A stretch of 41,720 nucleotides of DNA. Origin: an uncultured Pelagibacteraceae bacterium (GTDB taxonomy: Bacteria > Pseudomonadota > Alphaproteobacteria > Pelagibacterales > Pelagibacteraceae). Each line of letters opens with the position of its first letter. The first letter of the stretch is position 1. Shown piece by piece: positions 8,466-18,196 of this stretch. The stretch spans positions 1 to 41,720 of the forward strand of contig CACHUY010000010.1 of the NCBI GenBank assembly GCA_902583295.1, written 5' to 3'. The notes beneath the pieces were generated by a model. It made no database searches. It was not told the DNA's origin and saw only the letters and a program-made list of their open reading frames with translations. The position numbers and the translations under genes were made by a program.

Positions 8466-9620
8466 ATGACAAAAAATAATTTAAAGGTAGTTAAATCTAC
8501 CAAAGATCAAGAAGTGGACAATAAAGAGAAAAATAAAGCATTAGATGCTGCGATAGCTCAAATTACAGATAATTTTGGAAAAGGTTCTGTAATGAAGCTT
8601 GGTGAAAAAAGAGCTATGGATATTGAGTCAATATCTACAGGATCATTAAGTTTAGATTTAGCTTTAGGAATAGGTGGATTGCCTAAAGGAAGAATTGTTG
8701 AAGTTTATGGGCCAGAGTCGTCTGGAAAAACAACATTAGCATTACAAGTTGTTGCTGAAGCTCAAAAAGCTGGAGGAATTTGTGCGTTTGTTGATGCAGA
8801 GCATGCTTTAGATCCAGTTTATGCAAAAAAATTAGGTGTTAATACTGAAGAACTTTTAATTTCACAACCAGATGCGGGTGAGCAAGCTTTAGAAATTGCT
8901 GATACACTAGTAAAATCAGGCTCTATTTCAGTTATTGTTATCGACTCTGTTGCAGCTCTAACACCAAAAGCTGAAATCGAAGGAGAGATGGGAGATCATC
9001 ATGTTGGTCTTCAATCAAGATTAATGAGTCAGGCTTTAAGAAAATTAACTGGTTCAATTTCTAACACAAACACAATGATGATTTTCATTAACCAAATCAG
9101 AATGAAAATTGGAGTTATGTTTGGAAGTCCTGAAACAACATCAGGTGGAAACGCACTTAAATTTTATTCATCAGTAAGAATGGACATTAGAAGAATTGGT
9201 GCCATTAAAGATAAAGATGAAATTATTGGTAACTCAACAAGAGTTAAAGTAGTTAAAAACAAAGTTGCTCCACCATTTAAAGTTGTAGAATTTGACTTGA
9301 TGTATGGAAGAGGAATTAGCAAGATGGGTGAACTTGTCGATCTTGGTTCTAAAGCAGATATAATTGAAAAATCAGGTGCATGGTACGCTTATAAAGGTGA
9401 GAAAATTGGTCAAGGTAGAGAAAACGCTAAGACTTATTTAGCTCAAAATCCTCAAGTTGCTGCAGAAATTGAAATGGCTATCAGAGAGAAAGCAGGAGTA
9501 ATTTCTAAGAAAATAGAAGGAAACCCGCTTGATCCAGATAAGATTGAGAAAGAAAAGAAGGTAGCTGAAAAAGAGGAGGCTGAAAAAGCAGAAGCTACTC
9601 CTCCATCTAAAAAGAATTAA
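8466..9620 (+). CDS. recA: RecA recombinase
   Basis: Homologous recombination and SOS co-protease, 384 residues. The Walker A motif GPESSGKTT is at 82-90; Walker B is [12 protein letters not shown]; loop L1/L2 sequences [12 protein letters not shown] and [17 protein letters not shown] are intact. The N-terminus has about 24 extra lysine-rich residues before [10 protein letters not shown], and the C-terminus is the usual acidic/basic tail ([17 protein letters not shown]). It polymerises on single-stranded DNA, drives strand exchange and stimulates cleavage of LexA and UmuD; umuDC is encoded 3 kb upstream. AGAGG about 8 nt before the ATG is the ribosome site. A strong terminator follows. Confidence 0.98.
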   Translation: MTKNNLKVVKSTKDQEVDNKEKNKALDAAIAQITDNFGKGSVMKLGEKRAMDIESISTGSLSLDLALGIGGLPKGRIVEVYGPESSGKTTLALQVVAEAQKAGGICAFVDAEHALDPVYAKKLGVNTEELLISQPDAGEQALEIADTLVKSGSISVIVIDSVAALTPKAEIEGEMGDHHVGLQSRLMSQALRKLTGSISNTNTMMIFINQIRMKIGVMFGSPETTSGGNALKFYSSVRMDIRRIGAIKDKDEIIGNSTRVKVVKNKVAPPFKVVEFDLMYGRGISKMGELVDLGSKADIIEKSGAWYAYKGEKIGQGRENAKTYLAQNPQVAAEIEMAIREKAGVISKKIEGNPLDPDKIEKEKKVAEKEEAEKAEATPPSKKN

Positions 9621-9638
9621 TAGGTCATCTTTATTAAT

Positions 9639-9667
9639 AAAAGGCGCTTAATTTAAGCGCCTTTTTT
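9639..9667 (+). terminator. Rho-independent terminator of recA
   Basis: A GC-rich perfect inverted repeat, GGCGCTTAA/TTAAGCGCC (9643-9651 and 9653-9661), is flanked by AAAA before and TTTTTT after (9662-9667). It is the strongest intrinsic terminator in the window and separates recA from alaS. Confidence 0.92.
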
Positions 9668-9714
9668 CCCTATCGACATCTAGACATAGAATTAAAAAGC
9701 TGTATTTTAAAAAT

Positions 9715-12381
9715 ATGGCAGATAAAACACTCAATGAAATAAGAAATACTTTTCTAAAATATTTTGAAAAGAACGAGCACAAGATTGTTGAGTCTAGCAA
9801 TTTAGTTCCCAATAACGATCCAACCTTAATGTTTGCTAACTCTGGAATGGTTCAGTTTAAAAATGTATTCACAGGTTTAGAAAAAAGAGATTATGTAAGA
9901 GCCACTACTTCTCAAAAATGTGTCAGGGCAGGAGGAAAACATAACGACCTTGAAAATGTTGGCTATACTCCTCGTCACCACACCTTCTTTGAAATGCTAG
10001 GGAACTTCTCTTTTGGAGATTACTTTAAAGAACAAGCAATTCACTATGCTTGGGATTTAATTACTAAAGATTTTGGCATTGATAAAGACCGGCTTTATGT
10101 AACGGTATTTCATGAGGATGACGAAGCCTTCAATTTTTGGAAGAAAATAGCGGGTTTTAGCGATGATCGAATAATTAGAATTGCTACATCTGATAATTTT
10201 TGGTCAATGGGTGAGACCGGCCCTTGTGGACCGTGTTCAGAAATATTTTTTGATCATGGAGACAATCTATCTGGAGGATTACCTGGTTCCAAAGACGAAG
10301 ACGGGGATCGATTTATTGAGATTTGGAATTTAGTCTTTATGCAATATGAGCAAATTTCAAAAGATAAAAGAATAAATCTACCAAAGCCATCTGTAGATAC
10401 TGGAATGGGTTTAGAGAGAATTGCAGCATTACTTCAAGGAACGCATGACAACTATGAAACAGATCATTTTGAAAAAATTATAAATGCAGCTTCAGATATT
10501 GTTAAAGTTAAATCAAATAAAACTAATCTCTCAAGTTTTAGAGTTATAGCTGACCACTTAAGAGCAAGCTCTTTTTTAATTGCAGAAGGTGTTTTACCTT
10601 CTAATGAAGGAAGAGGATATGTGCTTAGAAGAATAATGAGAAGAGGGATGAGACATTCTCATTTATTAGGATCTAAGGAACCAGTTTTTTATAATTTGTT
10701 TGATACTCTTAAAGATGAAATGTCAGGCAATTATCCAGAATTGGTAAGAGCTGAGTCTTTGATTAAAGAAACTTTAAGAATGGAAGAAGAAAAATTTTTA
10801 GTTCTACTCGATAGAGGAATTAAAATTTTAAATGATGAAATTTCTAAGATTGATAAAGTTTTACCTGGTGAGGTGGCATTTAAATTGTATGACACATATG
10901 GATTTCCACTAGATCTTACTGAAGATATTTTAAGAAATAAATCAATGTCCATTGATACAGAAAAATTTAAAAGCTTAATGAAAGAAAGTAGAGAGCTTGC
11001 TAAAAAAAATTGGAAAGGTTCAGGAGATGCTGCTGTAGAAGATATTTGGTTTGGGATTAAAGATCGGTTAGAGCCAACAGAATTTTTAGGTTACGAAACA
11101 AATCAAGCTGAAGGTATTGTTTTGTCTTTGTTAAAAGAAAATAAAGAAGTTGATCAATTGAAAGAAAATGATGAGGGAATGATTATAGTAAACCAAACCC
11201 CATTTTATGGAGAGTCTGGAGGTCAAGTGGGAGATACTGGTCAGATCGTATCAAATGAATTTAAATTTGAGGTGACAGATGTTCAGAAAAAACTTGGAGA
11301 CTTATTTGTGCATTATGGAAAAGTAGTCAGTGGTTCTATTAAGCTAAAAGACAGTGTTGAAATGAAGATAAATATCAAAAGAAGAGATGATACTAGAGCG
11401 TATCACTCTGCAACTCACCTTTTACATGAATCTTTAAGAAGAGTATTGGGGGATCACGTAACCCAAAAAGGTTCTCTTGTCGAGCCTAACAGATTGAGAT
11501 TTGATTTTAGTCATATGAAACCAATCCAAAATGATGAAATTGATAAGATAGAGAACTATGTGAACAATATGGTTTCAAAAAATTCAGATGTAAAAACTAG
11601 GTTAATGACACCTGATGAAGCTGTAGAAAATGGAGCTTTGGCTTTATTTGGTGAAAAATATGGAGAAGAAGTGAGAGTACTTTCTATGGGAGATGAGGAT
11701 GGAAAATATTTTTCAACAGAATTATGTGGTGGGACCCATGTTAAAAATACTGGAGATATTGGAAAATTTAAAATAGTCAGCCAATCTTCAATAGCTGCTG
11801 GGGTCAGACGAATTGAGGCTTTAAGAGACAAACAATTAGAGAATTATTTGAAAAATAAAGAAAAACTCTCAGCATTATCCTCTAAAAAAGATGATGAAAC
11901 TATTAAAGACTTAAGTCTGCAAATCACTAAGCTTGGAGGGAAACCTAATTTGGATCAATCAAATCAAAAGGACCTTATTAAAAACTTAACAAAACAATTA
12001 GAAACTCTTTCAGTAAGTTCAATTTTAAATGATGAGTCTAAAAATATTATTAAAGATCAAGATATAAATGGAATAAAATTGAGACTTCAAAAAGTTGATG
12101 ATCTTCCTCCAAAAGAGTTAAGAAAATTAGTTGATAAAGGTAAAAAAGATTTATCTGAAGGTATTGTCATAGTTTTTGCAAGCAAGGATGACAAAGTAGG
12201 TGTAGCAGTAGGAGTAACAGAAAGCTTAACAAATAAATATGATGCTGTTGAATTTGTTAAAATTGGATCTGAGATTATTGGTGGCAAGGGCGGTGGTGGA
12301 AGAAAAGATTTTGCCCAAGCAGGTGGCCAAGATCAGTCAAAAATAGAAGATGCTTTTGAAAAACTTAAGGCTTTAATTTAA
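9715..12381 (+). CDS. alaS: Alanyl-tRNA synthetase
   Basis: Class II synthetase of 888 residues, full length. The aminoacylation core shows [20 protein letters not shown] and the [16 protein letters not shown] active-site region. The editing domain has the zinc-binding [10 protein letters not shown] and [13 protein letters not shown] motifs that clear mischarged Ser/Gly. The C-Ala domain ends with [16 protein letters not shown]. It charges tRNA-Ala in the cytosol. Its last 9 nt overlap the end of icd on the opposite strand, so the two convergent messages are complementary at their 3' ends. No terminator is visible between them. Confidence 0.98.
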   Translation: MADKTLNEIRNTFLKYFEKNEHKIVESSNLVPNNDPTLMFANSGMVQFKNVFTGLEKRDYVRATTSQKCVRAGGKHNDLENVGYTPRHHTFFEMLGNFSFGDYFKEQAIHYAWDLITKDFGIDKDRLYVTVFHEDDEAFNFWKKIAGFSDDRIIRIATSDNFWSMGETGPCGPCSEIFFDHGDNLSGGLPGSKDEDGDRFIEIWNLVFMQYEQISKDKRINLPKPSVDTGMGLERIAALLQGTHDNYETDHFEKIINAASDIVKVKSNKTNLSSFRVIADHLRASSFLIAEGVLPSNEGRGYVLRRIMRRGMRHSHLLGSKEPVFYNLFDTLKDEMSGNYPELVRAESLIKETLRMEEEKFLVLLDRGIKILNDEISKIDKVLPGEVAFKLYDTYGFPLDLTEDILRNKSMSIDTEKFKSLMKESRELAKKNWKGSGDAAVEDIWFGIKDRLEPTEFLGYETNQAEGIVLSLLKENKEVDQLKENDEGMIIVNQTPFYGESGGQVGDTGQIVSNEFKFEVTDVQKKLGDLFVHYGKVVSGSIKLKDSVEMKINIKRRDDTRAYHSATHLLHESLRRVLGDHVTQKGSLVEPNRLRFDFSHMKPIQNDEIDKIENYVNNMVSKNSDVKTRLMTPDEAVENGALALFGEKYGEEVRVLSMGDEDGKYFSTELCGGTHVKNTGDIGKFKIVSQSSIAAGVRRIEALRDKQLENYLKNKEKLSALSSKKDDETIKDLSLQITKLGGKPNLDQSNQKDLIKNLTKQLETLSVSSILNDESKNIIKDQDINGIKLRLQKVDDLPPKELRKLVDKGKKDLSEGIVIVFASKDDKVGVAVGVTESLTNKYDAVEFVKIGSEIIGGKGGGGRKDFAQAGGQDQSKIEDAFEKLKALI

Positions 12382-13587
12382 TTTCGCTTTTAGATTACCA
12401 TCAATTTCATCTAAAAATTGATTAGTCGTTAAGTATTTACTTGATGGCCCAATTAGTATTGCTAAATCTTTTGTCATAGCCCCGTTTTCAACACACTCTA
12501 TACAAACTTTTTCTATTGTTTGTGCAAATTTAATTAATTCATTATTACTATCTAGCTTTCCTCTGTGTGCTAATCCTCTTGTCCACGCAAAAATAGATGC
12601 GATAGGATTTGTTGAAGTTTCTTTACCTTGTTGGTGCATTCTATAGTGTCTCGTTACAGTCCCATGAGCAGCTTCTGCTTCCATAATTTTTCCATCTGGG
12701 GTAAGAAGAGTACTAGTCATTAACCCCAAAGAACCATAACCTTGTGCCATAGTATCTGATTGCACATCACCATCATAATTTTTACAAGCCCAAATATATT
12801 TTCCACTCCATTTCATTGCACATGCAACCATGTCGTCAATTAATCTGTGCTCATAAGTTAAATTATTTTTTTCAAATTCTTCTTTAAATTCACCTTCAAA
12901 TATTTCTTGAAAAATATCTTTAAATCTACCATCGTATTGTTTAAGAATTGTATTTTTGGTAGACATATAAACCGGCCATTTTTTCATAAGCCCATAACTA
13001 AAACAAGATCTTGCAAAGTCTTGAATAGATTTATCTAAATTATACATTGAAAGTGCTACCCCTGGACCAGTGAAATTAAATACCTCATATTTTATTTCGT
13101 CTTTTCCATCTTCTGAAGTCCACTTAACTTCCATTTTTCCTTTACCAGGAACTTTAAAATCTGTTGCTCTGTACTGATCTCCAAAAGCATGTCTTCCTAT
13201 AACTACTGGATCTGTCCAAGAAGGCACAAGCTTTGGAATATTTTTACAGATGATTGGTTCTCTAAATACAGTACCACCAATAATGTTTCTTATAGTCCCA
13301 TTAGGAGAACGCCACATTTTTTTTAAGTCAAATTCCTCAACTCTTGCTTCATCAGGCGTGATAGTTGCACATTTAATCCCAACTCCAATTTTTTTGATGG
13401 CATTTGCGGAGTCTATTGTGATTTGATCATCCGTATTGTCACGGCTTTTCATACCAAGATCATAATATTCAATTCCTAGGTCAAGATAGGGTAGGATTAG
13501 TTTATTTTTAATGAACTCCCAAATAATTCGAGTCATTTCATCGCCATCTAACTCTACAACGGGGTTATTTACCTTGATTTTACTCAT
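12373..13587 (-). CDS. icd: NADP-dependent isocitrate dehydrogenase (eukaryotic-type homodimer)
   Basis: A 404-residue TCA-cycle enzyme that decarboxylates isocitrate to 2-oxoglutarate with NADP+. It starts [21 protein letters not shown] in essence, with the substrate-binding [19 protein letters not shown] near 94-112, [20 protein letters not shown] (metal-binding aspartates) and [12 protein letters not shown] (NADP site). Length and sequence fit the IDH1/IDH2-like class used by many alphaproteobacteria, not the E. coli class. It is monocistronic here, convergent with alaS (9-nt overlap) and divergent from psd across 78 bp. Confidence 0.96.
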   Translation of the reverse strand: MSKIKVNNPVVELDGDEMTRIIWEFIKNKLILPYLDLGIEYYDLGMKSRDNTDDQITIDSANAIKKIGVGIKCATITPDEARVEEFDLKKMWRSPNGTIRNIIGGTVFREPIICKNIPKLVPSWTDPVVIGRHAFGDQYRATDFKVPGKGKMEVKWTSEDGKDEIKYEVFNFTGPGVALSMYNLDKSIQDFARSCFSYGLMKKWPVYMSTKNTILKQYDGRFKDIFQEIFEGEFKEEFEKNNLTYEHRLIDDMVACAMKWSGKYIWACKNYDGDVQSDTMAQGYGSLGLMTSTLLTPDGKIMEAEAAHGTVTRHYRMHQQGKETSTNPIASIFAWTRGLAHRGKLDSNNELIKFAQTIEKVCIECVENGAMTKDLAILIGPSSKYLTTNQFLDEIDGNLKAKLN

Positions 13588-13665
13588 TAAAATAAAAAAT
13601 TATCTTATTAATTGAATTTGATTGGTTTATATACATATTAATCAAAAATTAGCAAATAGAAGAAT

Positions 13666-14313
13666 ATGTTTACCAAGATATTTCCAAAAATTCACTCAGA
13701 GGGTTACAAGTTTTTAGTTATAGCTGCCTTCATTACTATTATTTTATTAATCTTTAACAACTTTTTAGGTCTAATAGGTTTGTTATTAACAGTATGGGTT
13801 TATTATTTTTTTAGAGATCCTGAAAGAACTATTATAGGTAACGATGATTATCTTGTTAGTCCTGCTGATGGTGAGGTTATAAAAGTTGAAGAGGTGGATG
13901 GACCTAAAGAAGTTGGTCTTGAAAATAAAAAATTCAAAAAAATTAGTATTTTTATGAATGTATTTGATTGCCATGTAAATAGAACTCCTTGTTCAGGAAC
14001 TGTTAAAGATATTTTATACAAACCTGGAAAATTTTTTAATGCATCTTTAGATAAAGCAAGTGAAGACAATGAGAGAAATTATTACAAAATTAAAGACAAA
14101 CACGGCAATGATATAATTATGGTGCAAATTGCAGGTTTAGTTGCGAGAAGAATTGTTTGTGAAACAGACAAGAATCAAGAACTTAACCAGGGTGACAGAA
14201 TTGGAATGATAAGATTTGGAAGCAGAGCAGATGTTTATTATGAAAATTATGAGCCGCTTGTAAAAGTTGGTCAAACGGCAATTTCTGGTGAGACTTTATT
14301 GGCTAAAAAATAA
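13666..14313 (+). CDS. psd: Phosphatidylserine decarboxylase proenzyme (short type)
   Basis: Converts phosphatidylserine to phosphatidylethanolamine in the inner membrane. At 215 residues it is the short alphaproteobacterial form. Hydrophobic segments lie at about 16-47, then FRDPER, VSPADGEV (64-71), MNVFDCHVNRTP (97-108) with the conserved His, and the self-cleavage site in RFGSRADVY. Cleavage between Gly185 and Ser186 would yield the pyruvoyl group. pssA, which makes its substrate, starts 2 nt downstream, so the two final steps of PE synthesis are co-transcribed. Confidence 0.95.
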   Translation: MFTKIFPKIHSEGYKFLVIAAFITIILLIFNNFLGLIGLLLTVWVYYFFRDPERTIIGNDDYLVSPADGEVIKVEEVDGPKEVGLENKKFKKISIFMNVFDCHVNRTPCSGTVKDILYKPGKFFNASLDKASEDNERNYYKIKDKHGNDIIMVQIAGLVARRIVCETDKNQELNQGDRIGMIRFGSRADVYYENYEPLVKVGQTAISGETLLAKK

Positions 14314-14315
14314 TT

Positions 14316-15122
14316 ATGCTAAAACCAAAAAACAATTTTAAAGTTGTTGCGGACAAAAAAAATGCAAGAGTAATTTTGCCTAACATGCTCACCCTAATCG
14401 GAGTTTGTATTGGATTAACTTCAATTAGATTTGCTTTAGATGGAAGATTTGAATTTGCAATTGTTGCTATAATAATAGCAGCAATAATAGACGGATTAGA
14501 TGGACGTATTGCAAGATTAATTAAAGGCACCTCAAAAGTTGGAAAAGAACTAGACTCTTTAACCGATATGATAAGCTTTGGTGTTGCTCCCGCCTTTATA
14601 ATGTATTTTTGGAAACTAAATACTTTAGGAAGATTTGGTTGGTTAGTTTGCCTTATATATGTAATTTGTGTTGCTCTAAGATTAGCACGATTTAATGTTA
14701 ATTCTGATCAAGAACCTTCATGGAGAGATAACTTTTTTGAAGGTGTGCCATCACCAGCAGGTGGGATTTTAGTTTTGACGCCATTGATATTTAGTATGAC
14801 CAACTTTGAATTCATCCAAATTAATTACGATATAGTTGTACCAATTTTCTTTATTGCAACCTCATTACTATTAATAAGTAAGTTCCCCAGTTATTCTTTT
14901 AAGAAAATCGTTATTCAAAGAAAAACAACAATTTTCCTTTTATTTGGGATTGTATTATTTTTTGGTCTACTTTTGATCTATCCGTTTAATGTAATAGCTA
15001 TAAGCGCGATTGTTTATTTATTTATGCTTCCTATAAGTTTTTTCCATTATCAAAAGTTAAAAAAACAAAACGAGGACCAAAATTTCAGAGATGAGGATGA
15101 TGATCTTGAAGATGTCTTGTAA
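14316..15122 (+). CDS. pssA: CDP-diacylglycerol--serine O-phosphatidyltransferase
   Basis: Makes phosphatidylserine from CDP-diacylglycerol and serine. The protein has 268 residues with multiple membrane helices. The CDP-alcohol phosphatidyltransferase signature DG-x2-AR-x8-G-x3-D-x3-D is complete in DGRIARL...GKELDSLTD (about residues 66-89). Residues after about 170 form four further hydrophobic helices and the tail is acidic (EDEDDDLEDVL-like). It follows psd by 2 nt, and its stop shares bases with the next start (TAATG). Confidence 0.95.
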   Translation: MLKPKNNFKVVADKKNARVILPNMLTLIGVCIGLTSIRFALDGRFEFAIVAIIIAAIIDGLDGRIARLIKGTSKVGKELDSLTDMISFGVAPAFIMYFWKLNTLGRFGWLVCLIYVICVALRLARFNVNSDQEPSWRDNFFEGVPSPAGGILVLTPLIFSMTNFEFIQINYDIVVPIFFIATSLLLISKFPSYSFKKIVIQRKTTIFLLFGIVLFFGLLLIYPFNVIAISAIVYLFMLPISFFHYQKLKKQNEDQNFRDEDDDLEDVL

Positions 15123-16033
15123 TGAAAAAAAATGTAATTGTTTCACTAGCTGATGCCAACTACTATCCTTTATTAACTGAATTAATAAATTCTATTAAAA
15201 GGTTTGAAAAAAGTAGAGATATTGCAATATGTATTTTAGATGCTGGACTTTCTGACCAGCAAAAAGATGAATTGTCATCTAAAGTAGATGAGATTAAATC
15301 TGCAGAATGGGATATAGAAGTTCCAGATAACAAAATCAAAGGTCGTGAATGGTTGAAGAGTCAAGTTTCTAGAGCTTTCCTCCCAAAATATTTCCCTGAT
15401 TATGAAAAATATCTTTGGATTGATTGTGATGCATGGGTAAATGATTGGCAAGCAATAGAATTATATTTTAAAGCATGCGAAAATGCAAAACTAGGAATTA
15501 CTCAAACCATAGGTCCTGGTTATAAAATTACCTCAAGAGTTAATTGGGTTTTTGGCAAGCTTGCAATTATAAAGTCACAAAATTTTAAACATGCTATTAA
15601 ATCTAAAATTAGTTATGAAAAAGCTAGAAAATTAGCATTCGCTCCACATATTAATATTGGAGTTTTTTCATTAGAAAAGAAATCTAACACTTGGGAAAAA
15701 TGGCAAGAGAATTTAAAACAAACTCTTAAAGGAGGAGATATATTTGGATCTGAGCAACTTGCCATGAACATGTCTGTCTATATTGATAATGTCGAAACAG
15801 AATTTTTACCTTTAAATTGTAATTGGATAACTAGTAATCTTTTACCAAAATTTGATGAAGTAAATAATACATTTGTAGAACCATACTTGCCAAATTATAA
15901 GATAGGCATTATGCATCTTGCTGCTGGAATTTGGAAGGACAATAAAGATATGAGATTAAATAAAGAAATCGAAATAGATATCAAAACACTCCAAGGTAAA
16001 ATTTTAAACAAAAGTTTAAGATTTATAAATTAA
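15122..16033 (+). CDS. GT-A type glycosyltransferase, family 8-like
   Basis: A 303-residue protein that starts VIVSLADANYYPLLTELINS, typical of nucleotide-sugar transferases, and has the DxD-type metal site LWIDCDAWVNDW near 98-109. Further conserved-looking pieces are FAPHINIGVFSLE, FGSEQLAMNMSVY and GIMHLAAGIWKD, the last resembling the His-containing closing motif of GT8 enzymes. The substrate is unknown. It sits between phospholipid synthesis genes and rlmE; with pssA it shares TAATG. A role in lipid or surface glycosylation is possible but inferred from position only. Confidence 0.62.
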   Translation: MKKNVIVSLADANYYPLLTELINSIKRFEKSRDIAICILDAGLSDQQKDELSSKVDEIKSAEWDIEVPDNKIKGREWLKSQVSRAFLPKYFPDYEKYLWIDCDAWVNDWQAIELYFKACENAKLGITQTIGPGYKITSRVNWVFGKLAIIKSQNFKHAIKSKISYEKARKLAFAPHINIGVFSLEKKSNTWEKWQENLKQTLKGGDIFGSEQLAMNMSVYIDNVETEFLPLNCNWITSNLLPKFDEVNNTFVEPYLPNYKIGIMHLAAGIWKDNKDMRLNKEIEIDIKTLQGKILNKSLRFIN

Positions 16034-16654
16034 TTGAAAAAAAATAAAATTTCTAAAAATTGGGTTAATAAGCAAAGAAGAGATATCTATGTAAGACAAT
16101 CTAAAGTAGATGGATACAGGGCAAGATCAGCCTATAAATTGATTGAAATAGATGAAAAATTTAAAATATTTAAGGGAGGACTAGCAGTAGTTGATATAGG
16201 AGCTGCCCCAGGTAGCTGGTCCCAGTATTCATCAAAAGTTATAAAAAATGGTAAATTAATTTCAATTGATCTTAAAAAAATGGAACCTATTGGAAATAGC
16301 ATACAAATTCAGGGTGATTTTACAGAAAGTGACGTACAAGATGAAATTAAAAATAATTTAGATACTAAAGTAGATGTAGTTTTGTCAGATATGGCTGTAA
16401 ATACTACAGGAATCAAAAATATTGACTCAATCCAAACCGGTGAATTATGTAAAGAAGCAATGTTATTTGCTAAAGATATGATCAAGGAAAATGGTTATTT
16501 CATATCAAAAATTTTTATGGGTGGGACATTTAATGAAATAGTTGCTGAAGGTAAAAAGTATTTTAAGGAAGTTAAGGTTTTTAAACCTAAATCAAGTCGA
16601 AAAGACTCTAAAGAAAGTTTTATCATTTGTAGAAAAATTAGATTGGGACTTTAA
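16034..16654 (+). CDS. rlmE: 23S rRNA 2'-O-methyltransferase RlmE (FtsJ)
   Basis: SAM-dependent enzyme that methylates U2552 (E. coli numbering) of 23S rRNA during late large-subunit assembly. The 206 residues match the family length. Visible are RSAYKLIEIDEKFK (catalytic Lys), SAM motif VDIGAAPGSWSQY, DVVLSDMAVNTTG (catalytic Asp), YFISKIFMGG (Lys) and KESFIICRKI (Glu), giving the full K-D-K-E set. The start is TTG directly after the preceding stop (TAATTG); no ATG is available nearby. Confidence 0.93.
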   Translation: MKKNKISKNWVNKQRRDIYVRQSKVDGYRARSAYKLIEIDEKFKIFKGGLAVVDIGAAPGSWSQYSSKVIKNGKLISIDLKKMEPIGNSIQIQGDFTESDVQDEIKNNLDTKVDVVLSDMAVNTTGIKNIDSIQTGELCKEAMLFAKDMIKENGYFISKIFMGGTFNEIVAEGKKYFKEVKVFKPKSSRKDSKESFIICRKIRLGL

Positions 16655-16682
16655 ATTTAAAAGGAATCGTATATAAAAGATT

Positions 16683-17759
16683 ATGGTTCCTATAAAAGAA
16701 GCACTTACCTTTGACGATGTAACATTAGCGCCAAATTACTCAAATATATTACCATCTGAGGCTGATACCACAGTATATTTGACCGATAATCTTAAACTTA
16801 AAATTCCACTTTTGTCATCTGCAATGGACACTGTCACAGAAAGCAAAATGGCAATCGCTATTGCAAAAGCTGGTGGAATAGGAGTTATTCACAGAAACTT
16901 GGATATTAAAACTCAAGTTTCTGAAATTAGAAAAGTTAAAAAATATTCTTTAAAAGTTGGAGCTGCTGTAGGAGCGTCAGAGCAAGAATTTATTAGAGCA
17001 AAAGAAATTATTAATGAAGGCGTTGACTTAATTGTAGTGGATACAGCTCATGGACATACAAAAAAAGTTGGAGAAATTATTAAATATATTAAAAAAAGTA
17101 AAAACAACAAAATTGCTTTATGTGCTGGAAATATTGCAACTCCAGAAGCTGCAAAATTTTTAATTAAGTTAGGAGTAGATATAATTAAAGTTGGGATTGG
17201 TCCAGGCTCAATTTGTACTACCAGATTAGTTGCGGGCATTGGGGTTCCACAGCTAAGTGCAATTTTGTCAGTAAGAAATGGTATAAAAAACAAAAAAGTT
17301 AAAATTATTTCTGATGGAGGAATAAAGTATTCTGGTGATTTAGCAAAAGCATTTGCAGCAGGAGCAGATGCTGTAATGATAGGATCATTATTTGCAGGCA
17401 CAAATGAGACCCCTGGAAAATTAATAAAAAAAAATGGCAAATTATTCAAAAGCTTTCGTGGAATGGGCTCAGTGGGAGCTATGAATAAAGGTTCAGCAGA
17501 TAGATATTTTCAAAAAAAACAAAAAGATATATCAAAATATGTGCCAGAAGGTGTTGAAGGTTTTGTAAAGTATAAAGGTGATGTCGGAAGTATAATATAT
17601 AAATTAGTTGGTGGCTTAAAATCTTCTATGGGATATTTAGGCTCTAAAAATATTATTGGGCTCAGAAATAAACCAAATTTTGTAAAAATTACTAAAGCAG
17701 GTTTTTATGAAAGTATGGTTCATAATGTTGATGTCATTAAAAGTGATAGTAAATACTAA
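16683..17759 (+). CDS. guaB: IMP dehydrogenase lacking the CBS domains
   Basis: Oxidises IMP to XMP with NAD+, the committed step to GMP. All catalytic parts are present: ALTFDDVTLAPNYS, SSAMDTVTE, GIGVIHRN, GIGPGSICTT with catalytic Cys178, the flap RGMGSVGAMNKGSADRYFQ, and the EGVEGFVKYKGDVG tail. The protein has only 358 residues against about 490 usually. The chain runs from the HRNLDIKTQVSEIRKVKK helix (70-87) directly to the barrel strand YSLKVGAAVG (88-97), where the twin CBS (Bateman) module is normally inserted. The RYFQ flap supports IMPDH over GMP reductase. It is co-transcribed with a TPR gene and guaA. Confidence 0.95.
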   Translation: MVPIKEALTFDDVTLAPNYSNILPSEADTTVYLTDNLKLKIPLLSSAMDTVTESKMAIAIAKAGGIGVIHRNLDIKTQVSEIRKVKKYSLKVGAAVGASEQEFIRAKEIINEGVDLIVVDTAHGHTKKVGEIIKYIKKSKNNKIALCAGNIATPEAAKFLIKLGVDIIKVGIGPGSICTTRLVAGIGVPQLSAILSVRNGIKNKKVKIISDGGIKYSGDLAKAFAAGADAVMIGSLFAGTNETPGKLIKKNGKLFKSFRGMGSVGAMNKGSADRYFQKKQKDISKYVPEGVEGFVKYKGDVGSIIYKLVGGLKSSMGYLGSKNIIGLRNKPNFVKITKAGFYESMVHNVDVIKSDSKY

Positions 17760-18196
17760 TGAGTAATATTTTAAAATTAATTTTTATTAGCGTCATATTT
17801 TTTTCATTTAACACTCATACATTCAGTAAAGAAAATTTTTTCAACAAAGCATTAAAACTTTATGAAAAAGAAAAGTATGAGGAAGCGCGTTTTTTATTTG
17901 AAAGAAGCATAGTTTTTAACCCAAAAGATGCAAATTCATATTTATACCTTGCTAAAATTTATAATCATGAAGAAAATCAGAGTAAAGAGGAGCACAATCT
18001 AGAAACAACCCTTCTTATAGAGCCTAATAATGAGGAAGCTATTTTAATGATGATGAAAATAGCCATTGAACAATCTAATTACGACAAAGTTAAAAATATG
18101 TCTGAAACGTTCTCAAAAGTTTGTAAGAATTTATGTGATGAAAATCAGGAAATTAAAGAGTCATTAAAAAATATAGATCCAAAAAATGAGTCTTGA
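17759..18196 (+). CDS. Small exported TPR-repeat protein
   Basis: A 145-residue protein with a signal peptide (hydrophobic 4-21, probable cut near HTFS) and two to three TPR-like helical repeats: [20 protein letters not shown] followed by [20 protein letters not shown] and [15 protein letters not shown]. It should act in the periplasm as a binding scaffold, partner unknown. It is wedged between guaB (TAATG overlap) and guaA (11-nt overlap), so it is co-expressed with GMP synthesis although its location differs from that of those cytosolic enzymes. Confidence 0.8.
   Translation: MSNILKLIFISVIFFSFNTHTFSKENFFNKALKLYEKEKYEEARFLFERSIVFNPKDANSYLYLAKIYNHEENQSKEEHNLETTLLIEPNNEEAILMMMKIAIEQSNYDKVKNMSETFSKVCKNLCDENQEIKESLKNIDPKNES

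Noticed and set aside
17048..17449. Long open frame of 133 codons antisense to guaB.
   Set aside because: It is the reverse reading of a strongly conserved gene and shows no known family; such frames arise from codon bias. Similar antisense frames inside alaS, gcvP, DUF1501 and others were also left out.
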